Shown: in pieces, positions 1-7,713 of the stretch
Numbering within the stretch: position 1 is the stretch's first letter
How the letters are laid out: every line of letters starts with the position of its first letter
Assembly (NCBI GenBank): GCA_030629485.1
Contig: DAOVOW010000066.1
Location: forward strand, 1-8,436
Reading direction: 5' to 3'
DNA length: 8,436 nucleotides
Source of the DNA: a bacterium
GTDB taxonomy: Bacteria > Zixibacteria > MSB-5A5 > GN15 > FEB-12
Made by a program: the position numbers and the translations under genes
Notes under the pieces: model-generated
Told to the model about the DNA's origin: nothing
The model's database searches: none
The model's input: the letters and a program-made list of their open reading frames with translations, nothing else

Positions 1-1
1 G

Positions 2-145
2 AGGGTCGGCTTTTCTGTGTCCTCTCACCGATTCACGAAGGTTACCATGATAGTCCTCAATCTGATACCACCAACAGACTGGAAGTATAATCACTGCAAA
101 TCAACACGGGTACCCTACCCAGCGGGTAGGTTTATTCGGGGATAA
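2..145 (+). other. Unrecognised open frame running in from the left edge; probably not a gene
   Basis: A plus-strand frame is open from the first bases of the window to a TAA at 143-145. It contains an ATG at 47 with a weak AAGG about four bases upstream. The peptide from that ATG is only 32 residues and matches no family I know. Its 3' part runs through the hairpin at 114-130, which argues against coding if that hairpin is a terminator. It could be the tail of a gene that starts outside the window, but there is no positive sign of this. Confidence 0.12.
114..136 (+). terminator. Possible Rho-independent terminator reading rightwards
   Basis: A perfect 7-bp stem (CCTACCC with GGGTAGG, three-base loop AGC) is followed on the plus strand by TTTATT. 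The T tract is short, so termination strength is uncertain. It would end a transcript entering from left of the window. Its position facing the minus-strand hairpin at 191-219 fits a pair of convergent terminators. Confidence 0.4.
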
Positions 146-185
146 CGGCCATGTGCTGCCCGACTTTTATCGATAGCATTCATCG

Positions 186-219
186 AAGAACCCACCAGAC
201 GCTTGACGCTCTTGGTGGG
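186..219 (-). terminator. Possible terminator of the tRNA-Ser transcript
   Basis: Read on the minus strand, CCCACCA (219-213) pairs with TGGTGGG (197-191) to give a 7-bp GC-rich stem. Two more pairs are possible past a single-base bulge. The tail after the stem is TTCTT (190-186). It lies about 65 nt downstream of the tRNA 3' end, a sensible place to end that transcript. The interrupted T tract makes it a moderate candidate. Confidence 0.42.
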
Positions 220-283
220 GTACCGGTTAGCTGCGCACCTTCTCACCGCCGCTGGATTACCGTTCGAGTTTTCCCATGAAATG

Positions 284-369
284 CGGAGAGGCAGGGATTC
301 GAACCCTGGATAGGGGTTACCTATACACACTTTCCAGGCGTGCGCCTTCGACCACTCGGCCACCTCTCC
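284..369 (-). tRNA. tRNA-Ser, anticodon GGA
   Basis: The minus strand folds as a complete class II tRNA. The acceptor stem is GGAGAGG/CCTCTCC, the D arm is GCC-GAGTGGTCGAA-GGC, and the anticodon stem is CACGC/GTGTG with loop CTGGAAA. The long variable arm has an ATAGG/CCTAT stem, and the T arm is CAGGG-TTCGAAT-CCCTG. The anticodon GGA lies at 335-333 and reads UCC/UCU serine codons. The long variable arm and the G discriminator (position 284) are both serine identity features. The 3' CCA is not encoded, since the bases after the discriminator are CAT, so it must be added by CCA-adding enzyme. Open frames on both strands here are translations of the tRNA and not proteins. Confidence 0.98.
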
Positions 370-416
370 GATCTCAAAGAACAACATCGCCGCATGACTC
401 GGCGAAATCAGTCGCT

Positions 417-444
417 AATTTACATCAAACCGCCGGAAAGACAA
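417..444 (-). promoter_or_regulatory. Candidate sigma-70-type promoter for tRNA-Ser
   Basis: On the minus strand TTGTCT (444-439) and TAAATT (422-417) are separated by 16 nt. Each matches the consensus at four of six bases. The -10 box is about 47 nt upstream of the mature tRNA 5' end, which leaves a short leader for RNase P to remove. This is the best pair I found between the fet operon and the tRNA, but it is a weak match. Confidence 0.3.
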
Positions 445-465
445 GCCTAATATTCGACCGATCGG

Positions 466-484
466 ACGGACTATTGGAGTCCGT
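466..484. repeat. Perfect 7-bp inverted repeat in the fetB/tRNA-Ser gap
   Basis: ACGGACT (466-472) and AGTCCGT (478-484) are exact inverted copies around a five-base spacer, ATTGG. There is no clean T tract on either side, although plus-strand TTGTTG follows. It lies upstream of the candidate tRNA promoter and downstream of the permease gene, so it could be an end-of-operon hairpin or a protein-binding site. Apart from this, a weaker stem at 542-560 and the promoter candidate, I see nothing in 370-597. Confidence 0.35.
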
Positions 485-541
485 TGTTGCACGAACGCTC
501 AATTGACCTGTAGTTTACACACCCGCGATGAAGGACACTAG

Positions 542-560
542 CGGCTCGTGGCAAGAACCG
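542..560 (-). terminator. Weak stem-loop just past the end of the transporter operon
   Basis: Minus-strand CGGTTC (560-555) can pair with GAGCCG (547-542), including one G-U pair, around a seven-base loop about 38 nt past the permease stop codon. It lacks a U tract (the following bases are CTAGTG), so it is at best a pause or RNA-stabilising hairpin. Confidence 0.2.
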
Positions 561-597
561 TCGGCACATCAACCCACCCGATGACGAGTGCGAAGAC

Positions 598-1359
598 TCA
601 ACGGTCGATTCGAAGCTGATGATGCCGAGTGAAAAATCGACGGATGGTCAACTCGACGGCGACCACCGATGTGATCGTGGTAGCGGCCAGGAGCATATAA
701 GCGACGATTATCTGAAGCAGCACCGCCTCGACCGGGTCGGCGCCGGCCAGGATCATGCCGGTCATGGCTCCCGGCAGAGCGACGATACCGACGGTCTTGA
801 GGAAGTTCAGAATTGCCACCATCCCGGTACGGGCGGCATCACGGTGGAACTTTTGCGAGGCCTCTCTCCAGCTCTTCCCGAGTGCCAACGCCGTCTCAAT
901 AGCGAGACGGTTCCCGCGAAGGTCAGAGGCGAGGCGATCGATAACCAGCGCGGAGGCGTTCATGGAATTACCAATGACCATCCCGGCCAGTGGAATAATG
1001 TAGCGAGCATCAAAGCTGATGATCTTGAAAACCAACATGGTAGCAAGAGTAATCAGAGAACCGATCATCATGGACATTAGACATATGCTGAAAGAGCCTT
1101 TGATATCTTTGACCCGACCGGCCGCAGCGTGGGCGCCTACCGTCATCATGATTCCCAGCGCAAGCATAATCAGCCAGGGAGACTCTATATCGAATATGAA
1201 GCGCACCGCGTATCCCACCGCCACCAATTGCACAAAGGCGCGTACCGAACCGAAGGCCATGTCCTTTATGACCGGCAGCCGCCAATACCGTGCCACGGCT
1301 ATGGCAATGACTACCATTATGGCAGCCAGCAAAACCTCGGTGAGGCCGGGCGTCGTCAT
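598..1359 (-). CDS. fetB: FetB-like UPF0014 family ABC transporter permease
   Basis: This is an integral membrane permease of 253 residues, close to the usual UPF0014/FetB length (E. coli FetB, formerly YbbM, is implicated in iron export). Hydrophobic segments lie at roughly residues 6-23, 38-56, 62-79, 92-113, 118-138, 183-205 and 212-235. The family's most conserved stretches are visible: GMVIGNSMNA (126-135), just after the fifth segment, and the ALPGAMTGMILAGADP block (194-209). The ATG at 1359 overlaps the TGA of the ATPase gene in an ATGA, so the two subunits are probably translated in a coupled way and assemble together. The stop is TGA at 600-598. The family assignment is secure. The substrate is inferred, because few UPF0014 members have been tested and iron or another metal is only the default guess. 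Confidence 0.88.
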   Translation of the reverse strand: MTTPGLTEVLLAAIMVVIAIAVARYWRLPVIKDMAFGSVRAFVQLVAVGYAVRFIFDIESPWLIMLALGIMMTVGAHAAAGRVKDIKGSFSICLMSMMIGSLITLATMLVFKIISFDARYIIPLAGMVIGNSMNASALVIDRLASDLRGNRLAIETALALGKSWREASQKFHRDAARTGMVAILNFLKTVGIVALPGAMTGMILAGADPVEAVLLQIIVAYMLLAATTITSVVAVELTIRRFFTRHHQLRIDR

Positions 1360-2087
1360 TGCAGTTCCCCATTCATGTAGCGCCGGCCCTGAGGTGTGCC
1401 CGGATTCTTCACCAGTTGGAGGGCGTCACCATGCTCAATCAATTTTCCCTCCACCATCAGAATCGCCTCCCCTCCCAGACGCACCACCTGTTGCGGGCTG
1501 TGACTGACGATGATTACGGTAACACCGCAATCTTTTACGACACTGCCGATAAGTCGTTCAATCGCCTCCGTGTTGGCCGGGTCCAGCGCCGCCGTTGGTT
1601 CATCAAGAAGGGCAACCTCCGGCTGGGTGGCCAACAAACGGGCCAACGCCACTCGCTGCCGTTCCCCGACCGACAGGTTGTCCACTGGTGCATCAACAAT
1701 GCCGGATGGTAGTTGCACCTGTTGAATAAGGCGATTGATTTTCGATTCCGACAAATCCGGTTGGGCGTACACAATGTTGTCGCGCACGGTTCGATCAAAC
1801 AGGTGAGGTGTCTGAAACAAGTAGCCAACCCTCTGCCTCAATTCACACGGTGAGAATTCGCGCGTATCGCTGCCTTCGAACTTCACATAGCCATTAGTGC
1901 TCTCATCCAGACGGTTGAGCAATCGCAGCAGCGAACTCTTCCCCGCCCCCGAGGGTCCTATGATCGAATAGAGTCTGCCGGAATCGAATGAATAGGAGAC
2001 GTCATCGACGATTGCTCGAGCCGGCGTCCCCTCGCCCACTCTCCGCGTCAGGTTGCATAGCTGGAGAATAGAACCAGTCGCGCCCAC
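1356..2087 (-). CDS. fetA: ABC transporter ATP-binding protein, FetA-like, partner of the UPF0014 permease
   Basis: This cytoplasmic ATPase of 243 residues would power the permease encoded immediately downstream. All core ABC motifs are intact: Walker A GPSGAGKS (44-51), Q-loop Gln92 in YLFQTP, signature LSVGERQ (138-144), Walker B VALLDEP (158-164) and the switch His196 in VSHS. The start codon is GTG at 2087. It is supported by a good Shine-Dalgarno sequence, GAGGAA, seven bases upstream, which overlaps the end of the exoribonuclease gene four bases away. The 3' end overlaps the permease start by 4 nt. No periplasmic binding protein is nearby, which fits an exporter. The sequence alone resembles phosphate and amino-acid importer ATPases. 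The FetA call rests mainly on the adjoining FetB-type permease. Confidence 0.88.
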   Translation of the reverse strand: MGATGSILQLCNLTRRVGEGTPARAIVDDVSYSFDSGRLYSIIGPSGAGKSSLLRLLNRLDESTNGYVKFEGSDTREFSPCELRQRVGYLFQTPHLFDRTVRDNIVYAQPDLSESKINRLIQQVQLPSGIVDAPVDNLSVGERQRVALARLLATQPEVALLDEPTAALDPANTEAIERLIGSVVKDCGVTVIIVSHSPQQVVRLGGEAILMVEGKLIEHGDALQLVKNPGTPQGRRYMNGELQ

Positions 2088-2091
2088 TTGG

Positions 2092-3060
2092 CTATTCCTC
2101 GGATTTCTCGCCGAAGTAAAGGTACCGATTCAACAACTTGACGTACTCCGACCAACCGGCGCCACCCTGCCTGGTCCGGATGCGTTCTATCGCACCCATC
2201 TTACTGTCGATTTCATCACAGTAGTAGACTACAAACGCTTCCGGTATTTGTGGCACCACCGGCGTGGCATACTCGAGTTCCCCCTGGTGTGAGAGGATCA
2301 AGTGACGCAGCTTGACCAGCAACATCTCCGGAAAACTGTCGATGCGGGCGGCACGTTCGCAGATCCAGTGGTCGGCGAGGCAAATATGCCCCACCAGCCG
2401 ACCCGCGTCGGTGAAATCGATCATCGTTCCTGCGGAGTATGATGTCATCTTGCCGACATCGTGAAACAGGCCCCCGAAGATAAGATAGTCCTTGTTGAGA
2501 AAGTCGTAGTACGACGAAACATCAAGGGCTAACTCAGCGACATTGGCTGAGTGTTCCGATAAGCCACCCACATAGGCATGGTGCCACAACTTGCCGGCTG
2601 GGGCCACCAGAAACTCCGCCAGGAAGGACTCATCGTTGAGAAAAGCGTCGGCGAGAGATTTGATGTAGCTGTTCTCGATCCGCTCGGCCAGCGCCATCAA
2701 GCGACTTCGCCGCTGTTCCACCGGTTGTGACGAGTGCGGCAGAATATCTTCAAGGGCATACTCATCATCATTGGCCAGACGGATTTGCGAGATCGTCAAC
2801 TGGGCTCTGTCATGGTACTCACCCACCCCGCCGCGCACCTTGACTACCATGCCCGCCTCAAGTTCGTCCAGACAGAACTGATCCGGCTCCCAGCACACCG
2901 CCCCGATACGTCCCGAACAGTCGCCCAACTCCAGCGATACGAAACGGCCACGGGCAAACTCTCGGATCACTTTCTTGCGCACCGAGAAGAACCCGGTAAT
3001 CCGGTCGTTGATAACAAAATCGACTATTGTCTTGCTGTCCATAGTCCCAATTAACAACAT
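2092..3060 (-). CDS. yhaM: YhaM-like 3'-5' exoribonuclease (OB fold plus HD domain)
   Basis: This is a predicted cytoplasmic protein of 322 residues, near the 314 of Bacillus subtilis YhaM, a 3'-to-5' exoribonuclease. Residues about 15-97 look like an OB-fold nucleic-acid-binding domain. Residues about 155-290 are an HD metal-dependent phosphohydrolase domain. Likely metal ligands are His170 (GGLSEH), His200-Asp201 (GLFHDVGK), His225, His258 (ILSHQGE) and Asp282 (YCDEIDSK), an arrangement typical of YhaM-type proteins. The ATG at 3060 was chosen because GAGGGA lies just upstream. An in-frame ATG at 3042 has a poorer site. The gene heads a three-gene minus-strand operon and is followed after 4 nt by the transporter ATPase. 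The domain architecture is clear. RNA as substrate is carried over from the family, and other HD phosphohydrolase activity cannot be excluded. Confidence 0.85.
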   Translation of the reverse strand: MLLIGTMDSKTIVDFVINDRITGFFSVRKKVIREFARGRFVSLELGDCSGRIGAVCWEPDQFCLDELEAGMVVKVRGGVGEYHDRAQLTISQIRLANDDEYALEDILPHSSQPVEQRRSRLMALAERIENSYIKSLADAFLNDESFLAEFLVAPAGKLWHHAYVGGLSEHSANVAELALDVSSYYDFLNKDYLIFGGLFHDVGKMTSYSAGTMIDFTDAGRLVGHICLADHWICERAARIDSFPEMLLVKLRHLILSHQGELEYATPVVPQIPEAFVVYYCDEIDSKMGAIERIRTRQGGAGWSEYVKLLNRYLYFGEKSEE

Positions 3061-3183
3061 TGGTTCCCTCAGATCAAACGATTCCTGGAACGGACCCTCA
3101 GCGCATCTGCCGTTCAGTGCGGATCAGCGTTAGCGGCCACAAGGTCGAACCCTGCCATCTCGGCAGTTCAGACTTTCCTTCCG

Positions 3184-3202
3184 ATAGTATAAAAGATATA
3201 TT
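3184..3202. promoter_or_regulatory. AT-rich promoter-like box between divergent yhaM and lptF
   Basis: The 152-nt gap between the divergent genes (3061-3212) has one AT-rich patch. On the plus strand TATAAA (3188-3193) matches a -10 box at five of six positions and would give a leader of about 13 nt for lptF. On the minus strand TATACT (3191-3186) matches equally well and would give yhaM a leader of about 120 nt. No convincing -35 hexamer was found for either. The rest of the gap holds only a 5-bp stem, CTGCC/GGCAG, at 3152-3166. Confidence 0.28.
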
Positions 3203-3212
3203 GGGTCAGCTT

Positions 3213-4538
3213 ATGAAGATACTGACGCGTTACATACTGAGAGAGCACATCGGGCCGTTTTTGTTTGCCTTTCTGACTATCACTTTCCTCTTGATCATCG
3301 ATCTGGTCCCGAAGATCATCGATCATATCATCGACAAGGATCTTGATGTTGCGGTCGTTTTCGAAATCATCGGACTGAACCTGGCCTGGATGCTTGCCTT
3401 GTCGATACCGATGTCGGTCCTGGTGGCAACCCTGATGGCGTTCGGGCGGCTGACCTCGGACTTTGAGATTACGGCTATCAAAGCTTCGGGCGTCAATTTG
3501 CTTCGAGTGTTGATACCACTATTGATTGCCGGTGCGCTTCTGATGGTTGGCATGATTGAGTTCAATGATCGTGTTCTGCCGGATTTGAACAAACGATCAC
3601 GGCTTCTTTGGGCGGACATCTCGGCCATGCGTCCCACCCTGGTCTTCCGTTCGGGTGTTTTCATCACCGACATTCCGGGGTACCTGGTGCTTCTGGATAA
3701 GATCGATCATTCCACTTCACGCGTCGAGTCGGTCAACATCACCGACACCCGCGATCAGACGAAACCACAGATCATAGTCGCGGAATACGGCTACCTGGAG
3801 ATGACCGACGGAGGCCGGAACATGCGATTCACGCTGTATAGCGGGGAAGTGCATTCGCTGGATACCAGGGATCCGAACAACTACCGCCGAGTCAGCTTTG
3901 AGAAATATGTTAAGAACGTTTCCGACGTCAAATCGGAATTGGTCAGGACTGATACGGAGTTTCGCAGTGACCGCGAGATGTCTATTTCGGATATGCAAGA
4001 CCGGGTTGTCAAAGCGCACCTGACTGTTGACCCGTTTCGTCAGCGGATTGCCGCCGCCCTTGAGGTCCGAGCCTCCCAACTGTTTTCCGACAGCTTGGTG
4101 GTCGGCAAAACCGGCTCAATCACGGACTCGGCCGCCTTCAGTCAGGTCCGGCAAGATGCCGCCACCCTGTTACGTCAGGTCGAACGGGGATACCAACAAC
4201 TGAAAAGCCAGCAAAAAATCGTCAACAAATACAGCATTGAGATATACAAAAAGTACTCAATACCGGCTGCTTCCCTGGCTTTCGTTCTGCTCGGCGCACC
4301 CCTTGGCATTTTGACCCGACGCGGCGGTATGGGCGTCGCCATCGCTATCTCCATCGTGCTCTTCACCATCTATTGGGCATTCCTGATCGGCGGCGAGGAC
4401 CTGGCCGACCGTGGTCTGATGTCGCCGTTCTGGGCTATGTGGATTGCCAACATTCTCATGGGCGCACTTGGGCTTTACCTACTTTACATCGTTGCATCCG
4501 AAAAGCCAATCTTCTCATTCTTCCGAAAAAAGCGGTGA
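3213..4538 (+). CDS. lptF: LptF/LptG-family (YjgP/YjgQ) LPS export permease, long form
   Basis: This is an inner-membrane permease of 441 residues. With its partner it extracts lipopolysaccharide and passes it to the periplasmic bridge. Predicted membrane segments lie at about 13-35, 56-77, 98-117, 349-367, 373-393 and 404-427, the 3+3 arrangement of the family. They flank a periplasmic jellyroll-like domain (about 130-245). The family motif around SDFEITAIKASGV (82-94), after the second segment, is clear. Escherichia coli LptF has about 366 residues. The excess sits mainly at 250-345, a polar, probably helical stretch before the fourth segment. The frame extends upstream to a TTG at 3060, but ATG 3213 is chosen because it begins directly before the first helix, as in relatives. 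Its ribosome site (GGG, seven bases away) is weak. The F versus G assignment rests on gene order. Confidence 0.88.
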   Translation: MKILTRYILREHIGPFLFAFLTITFLLIIDLVPKIIDHIIDKDLDVAVVFEIIGLNLAWMLALSIPMSVLVATLMAFGRLTSDFEITAIKASGVNLLRVLIPLLIAGALLMVGMIEFNDRVLPDLNKRSRLLWADISAMRPTLVFRSGVFITDIPGYLVLLDKIDHSTSRVESVNITDTRDQTKPQIIVAEYGYLEMTDGGRNMRFTLYSGEVHSLDTRDPNNYRRVSFEKYVKNVSDVKSELVRTDTEFRSDREMSISDMQDRVVKAHLTVDPFRQRIAAALEVRASQLFSDSLVVGKTGSITDSAAFSQVRQDAATLLRQVERGYQQLKSQQKIVNKYSIEIYKKYSIPAASLAFVLLGAPLGILTRRGGMGVAIAISIVLFTIYWAFLIGGEDLADRGLMSPFWAMWIANILMGALGLYLLYIVASEKPIFSFFRKKR

Positions 4539-4545
4539 TGGAACT

Positions 4546-5625
4546 ATGATCAAGAGAATCGATCGATACCTCCTGAGCCATTTCTTTGCATCCCTGATTG
4601 TGGTAACGGCGGCCATCGGACTGACCATCATATCGATCAATGCCGTGGAAGAGCTGCGCGACTTCGTGGATCATAAGGTGCCGATGCTCAAAATACTCGA
4701 ATACTACGTCTATTTCGGCGGGTGGGTGGTGAAGTCGTTCTTTCCCATGTTTGTGCTGCTTTCGGTCCTGTTCTCCATCTCGATACTGGCCCGCCGAAAC
4801 GAAATTCTTGCCATGAAAGCGACCGGGCTGTCACTCTACCGTATTACCGCCCCTATTCTGGTGATCGCACTGTTACTTTCCGGCGGGCACTTTTACTACA
4901 ACGAGTACATCTATCCGCCGGCCAACAAGAAGCGTCTTGAGATCAAAGAGTTCACCATCGAGAAGAAGTCCAAGCGCGCCCTCGACCGAGTGCATAATAT
5001 ATACCGTCAGATCAGCAAGGGATACTTCTACACCATCGGCAGTTTCAATGTCCAACGTCAGGAGGGAACCGACCTCAAGGTTTACCGGGCCGAGGGAAAC
5101 CGTCTCAGCGAGATCATAACAGCCGCTCGCATCGGATACGTAGACTACAAGTGGATGGCAACCGACGGCGTGGTGCGAACTTTCGACAGCACCGGAGAGA
5201 CTTTTCGCGAGTTCGCCGTTCTGGAACTGGCGGATATCCTGGAGAAGCCGGAAGATTTCTCCAAACGGATCGGCAAACCGGAGGACATGGGCTACGACGA
5301 ATTGGCGCGATACATCGAGTTGATGAAACGCACCGGGGGACCTCACGTGCGGGAATCGATAGATCTCGATTTGAAACTCGCCTTTCCCCTGTCGTCCTGC
5401 ATCGTCGTGCTGATATGCATACCCTTCGCCTCTAACCCGCGGCGTGGTGGCATCGCGGTATCGTTCGCGCTCGGCACCATGATCTCCCTCGTATACTTCG
5501 TAATGTTTCGCAGCCTGCAGTCAGCCGGTTACAACGAGAAGGTACCTCCGGAGCTTGCGGTGTGGGGAGTCAACGGATTGTTCTTCCTTGTTGGTCTCAT
5601 CTCTATGTGGAAAGCGAAGAAGTGA
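4546..5625 (+). CDS. lptG: LptF/LptG-family LPS export permease, second of the pair
   Basis: This 359-residue protein is close to the 360 of E. coli LptG. It is predicted to form the other half of the inner-membrane LPS export channel, driven by an LptB ATPase that is not in this window. Membrane segments lie at about 12-33, 55-82, 101-117, 276-296, 302-322 and 337-355, with a periplasmic beta-rich domain between residues 120 and 245. The motif RRNEILAMKATGLS (83-96) matches the family's conserved region after the second helix. The region RIGKPEDMGYDEL (241-253) before the fourth helix is also typical. The ATG at 4546 lies 7 nt after the lptF stop. A longer upstream frame is rejected because it overlaps lptF by about 95 nt. 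The stop TGA shares its A with the next start codon. F and G could be swapped. Confidence 0.9.
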   Translation: MIKRIDRYLLSHFFASLIVVTAAIGLTIISINAVEELRDFVDHKVPMLKILEYYVYFGGWVVKSFFPMFVLLSVLFSISILARRNEILAMKATGLSLYRITAPILVIALLLSGGHFYYNEYIYPPANKKRLEIKEFTIEKKSKRALDRVHNIYRQISKGYFYTIGSFNVQRQEGTDLKVYRAEGNRLSEIITAARIGYVDYKWMATDGVVRTFDSTGETFREFAVLELADILEKPEDFSKRIGKPEDMGYDELARYIELMKRTGGPHVRESIDLDLKLAFPLSSCIVVLICIPFASNPRRGGIAVSFALGTMISLVYFVMFRSLQSAGYNEKVPPELAVWGVNGLFFLVGLISMWKAKK

Positions 5626-6407
5626 TGCCAAACGACGATCACGAAAAGAACCGCACCGCCTGGAACGAGATGGTCGAGGTGCACTGGGATCATCCGGATC
5701 AAAAACGCAAAGAATTCCTTGACGGCTGGTGTTCACTGAAGTCAATCGAGCTTGAGGCGGTGGGTGATGTCCATGGCAAGTCGCTGTTGCATCTGATGTG
5801 CCAGTTCGGCATGGACACTCTTTCGTGGGCGCGGCGCGGCGCTGTTGTCACGGGGGTCGACATCTCGGACCGATCGATTGAACGGGCCGATGAACTCAAG
5901 AAACTGGCGGGACTGGATGCAACTTTCGTACGTGGTGACGTGCTTGACCTTATTGGTGTTATCGATCAACAATTCGATGTCGTGTTCCAGTCCCACGGGA
6001 CCCACTGCTGGATTTCGGACATGGACCGGTGGGCGCAGGTAGTAACACACTACCTGAAACCGGGCGGTCTTTTCTTCATCGTAGACGATCATCCGATCAT
6101 CTGCCTCTGGGAGGAACCGCCCAATTCGTATCTGCACAAAGAGCCGATTCGTTACACCGGCGAGCCGGACTACTGTGATCGTGAGCACATCATCGAAACC
6201 GAACGAGTGGAGTTCCAGCACCCGCTGTCGCGAATTGTGAATGCGCTAATCAGCGCCGGATTGACAATTGAGCATCTGGGCGAGTATGACAAGGGCTACT
6301 ATCCGATCCAGGCTGACTGGTACGAAAAGGACGGCTACTGGTATCCTCCCGGCGGCCCGCCTTTGTATCCGTTGATGTTTTCGCTGAAGGCGCGGAAGGC
6401 GCGCTAG
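5625..6407 (+). CDS. Class I SAM-dependent methyltransferase of unknown substrate
   Basis: This is a soluble protein of 260 residues with a Rossmann-type SAM-binding fold. Motif I is the atypical HLMCQFGMDTLSWA (56-69) in place of a glycine-rich DxGxG loop. I recall a bacterial methyltransferase subfamily with the similar form HLQCHFGxDTLS. The acidic strand-2 end is GVDIS (77-81). The strand-3 acidic residue is Asp105 in RGDVLD, motif IV is FDVVFQSHG (117-125), and motif V is LKPGGLFFIVDD (144-155). The C-terminal part is rich in Tyr, Trp and Pro (WYEKDGYWYPPGGPP, 232-246) and may shape the substrate site. The ATG at 5625 overlaps the lptG stop by one base (TGATG), so translation is probably coupled. 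It faces the SAM-cycle genes convergently. The substrate is unknown. The operon suggests envelope or lipid, but this is only context. Confidence 0.85.
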   Translation: MPNDDHEKNRTAWNEMVEVHWDHPDQKRKEFLDGWCSLKSIELEAVGDVHGKSLLHLMCQFGMDTLSWARRGAVVTGVDISDRSIERADELKKLAGLDATFVRGDVLDLIGVIDQQFDVVFQSHGTHCWISDMDRWAQVVTHYLKPGGLFFIVDDHPIICLWEEPPNSYLHKEPIRYTGEPDYCDREHIIETERVEFQHPLSRIVNALISAGLTIEHLGEYDKGYYPIQADWYEKDGYWYPPGGPPLYPLMFSLKARKAR

Positions 6408-6421
6408 CGAGCCCGCACGGA

Positions 6422-6443
6422 ATTCCCAGTCCCAAACTGGAAT
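6422..6443. terminator. Imperfect hairpin between convergent methyltransferase and ahcY
   Basis: ATTCCCAGT (6422-6430) can pair with ACTGGAAT (6436-6443), leaving one bulged C and a five-base loop. It occupies the middle of the 43-nt gap between two convergent genes, where a bidirectional terminator is expected. Neither side has a T tract, so intrinsic termination would be weak. Confidence 0.35.
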
Positions 6444-6450
6444 GAACCCC

Positions 6451-7713
<1,263 letters not shown>

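Noticed and set aside
115..387. 90-residue minus-strand reading frame and a 76-residue plus-strand frame (276-506) across the tRNA
   Set aside because: Their central peptides (EVAEWSKAHAWK, and GEAGIRTLD on the other strand) are direct translations of tRNA-Ser, a common false annotation. The structured tRNA fully explains the sequence.
619..1507. Several plus-strand frames opposite fetB and fetA (up to 162 residues)
   Set aside because: They are shadows of the minus-strand transporter genes, with no family motifs and low-complexity compositions.
3060..3212. 51-residue N-terminal extension of the LptF-like protein from a TTG at 3060
   Set aside because: It is not similar to family N termini, lacks a good ribosome site and would overlap the divergent gene's start. 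The ATG at 3213 begins exactly at the conserved N-terminal helix.
4444..4545. Upstream start for the LptG-like protein inside lptF
   Set aside because: It would overlap lptF by about 95 nt and add a polar peptide not seen in the family. ATG 4546 gives the expected length.
5562..5624. Upstream extension of the methyltransferase into lptG
   Set aside because: The extra residues are the lptG 3' end in another frame. The TGATG junction gives a natural coupled start at 5625.
5699..6221. Minus-strand frames opposite the methyltransferase, including one of 159 residues
   Set aside because: They have no recognisable domain or ribosome site and overlap a gene with clear motifs in order.
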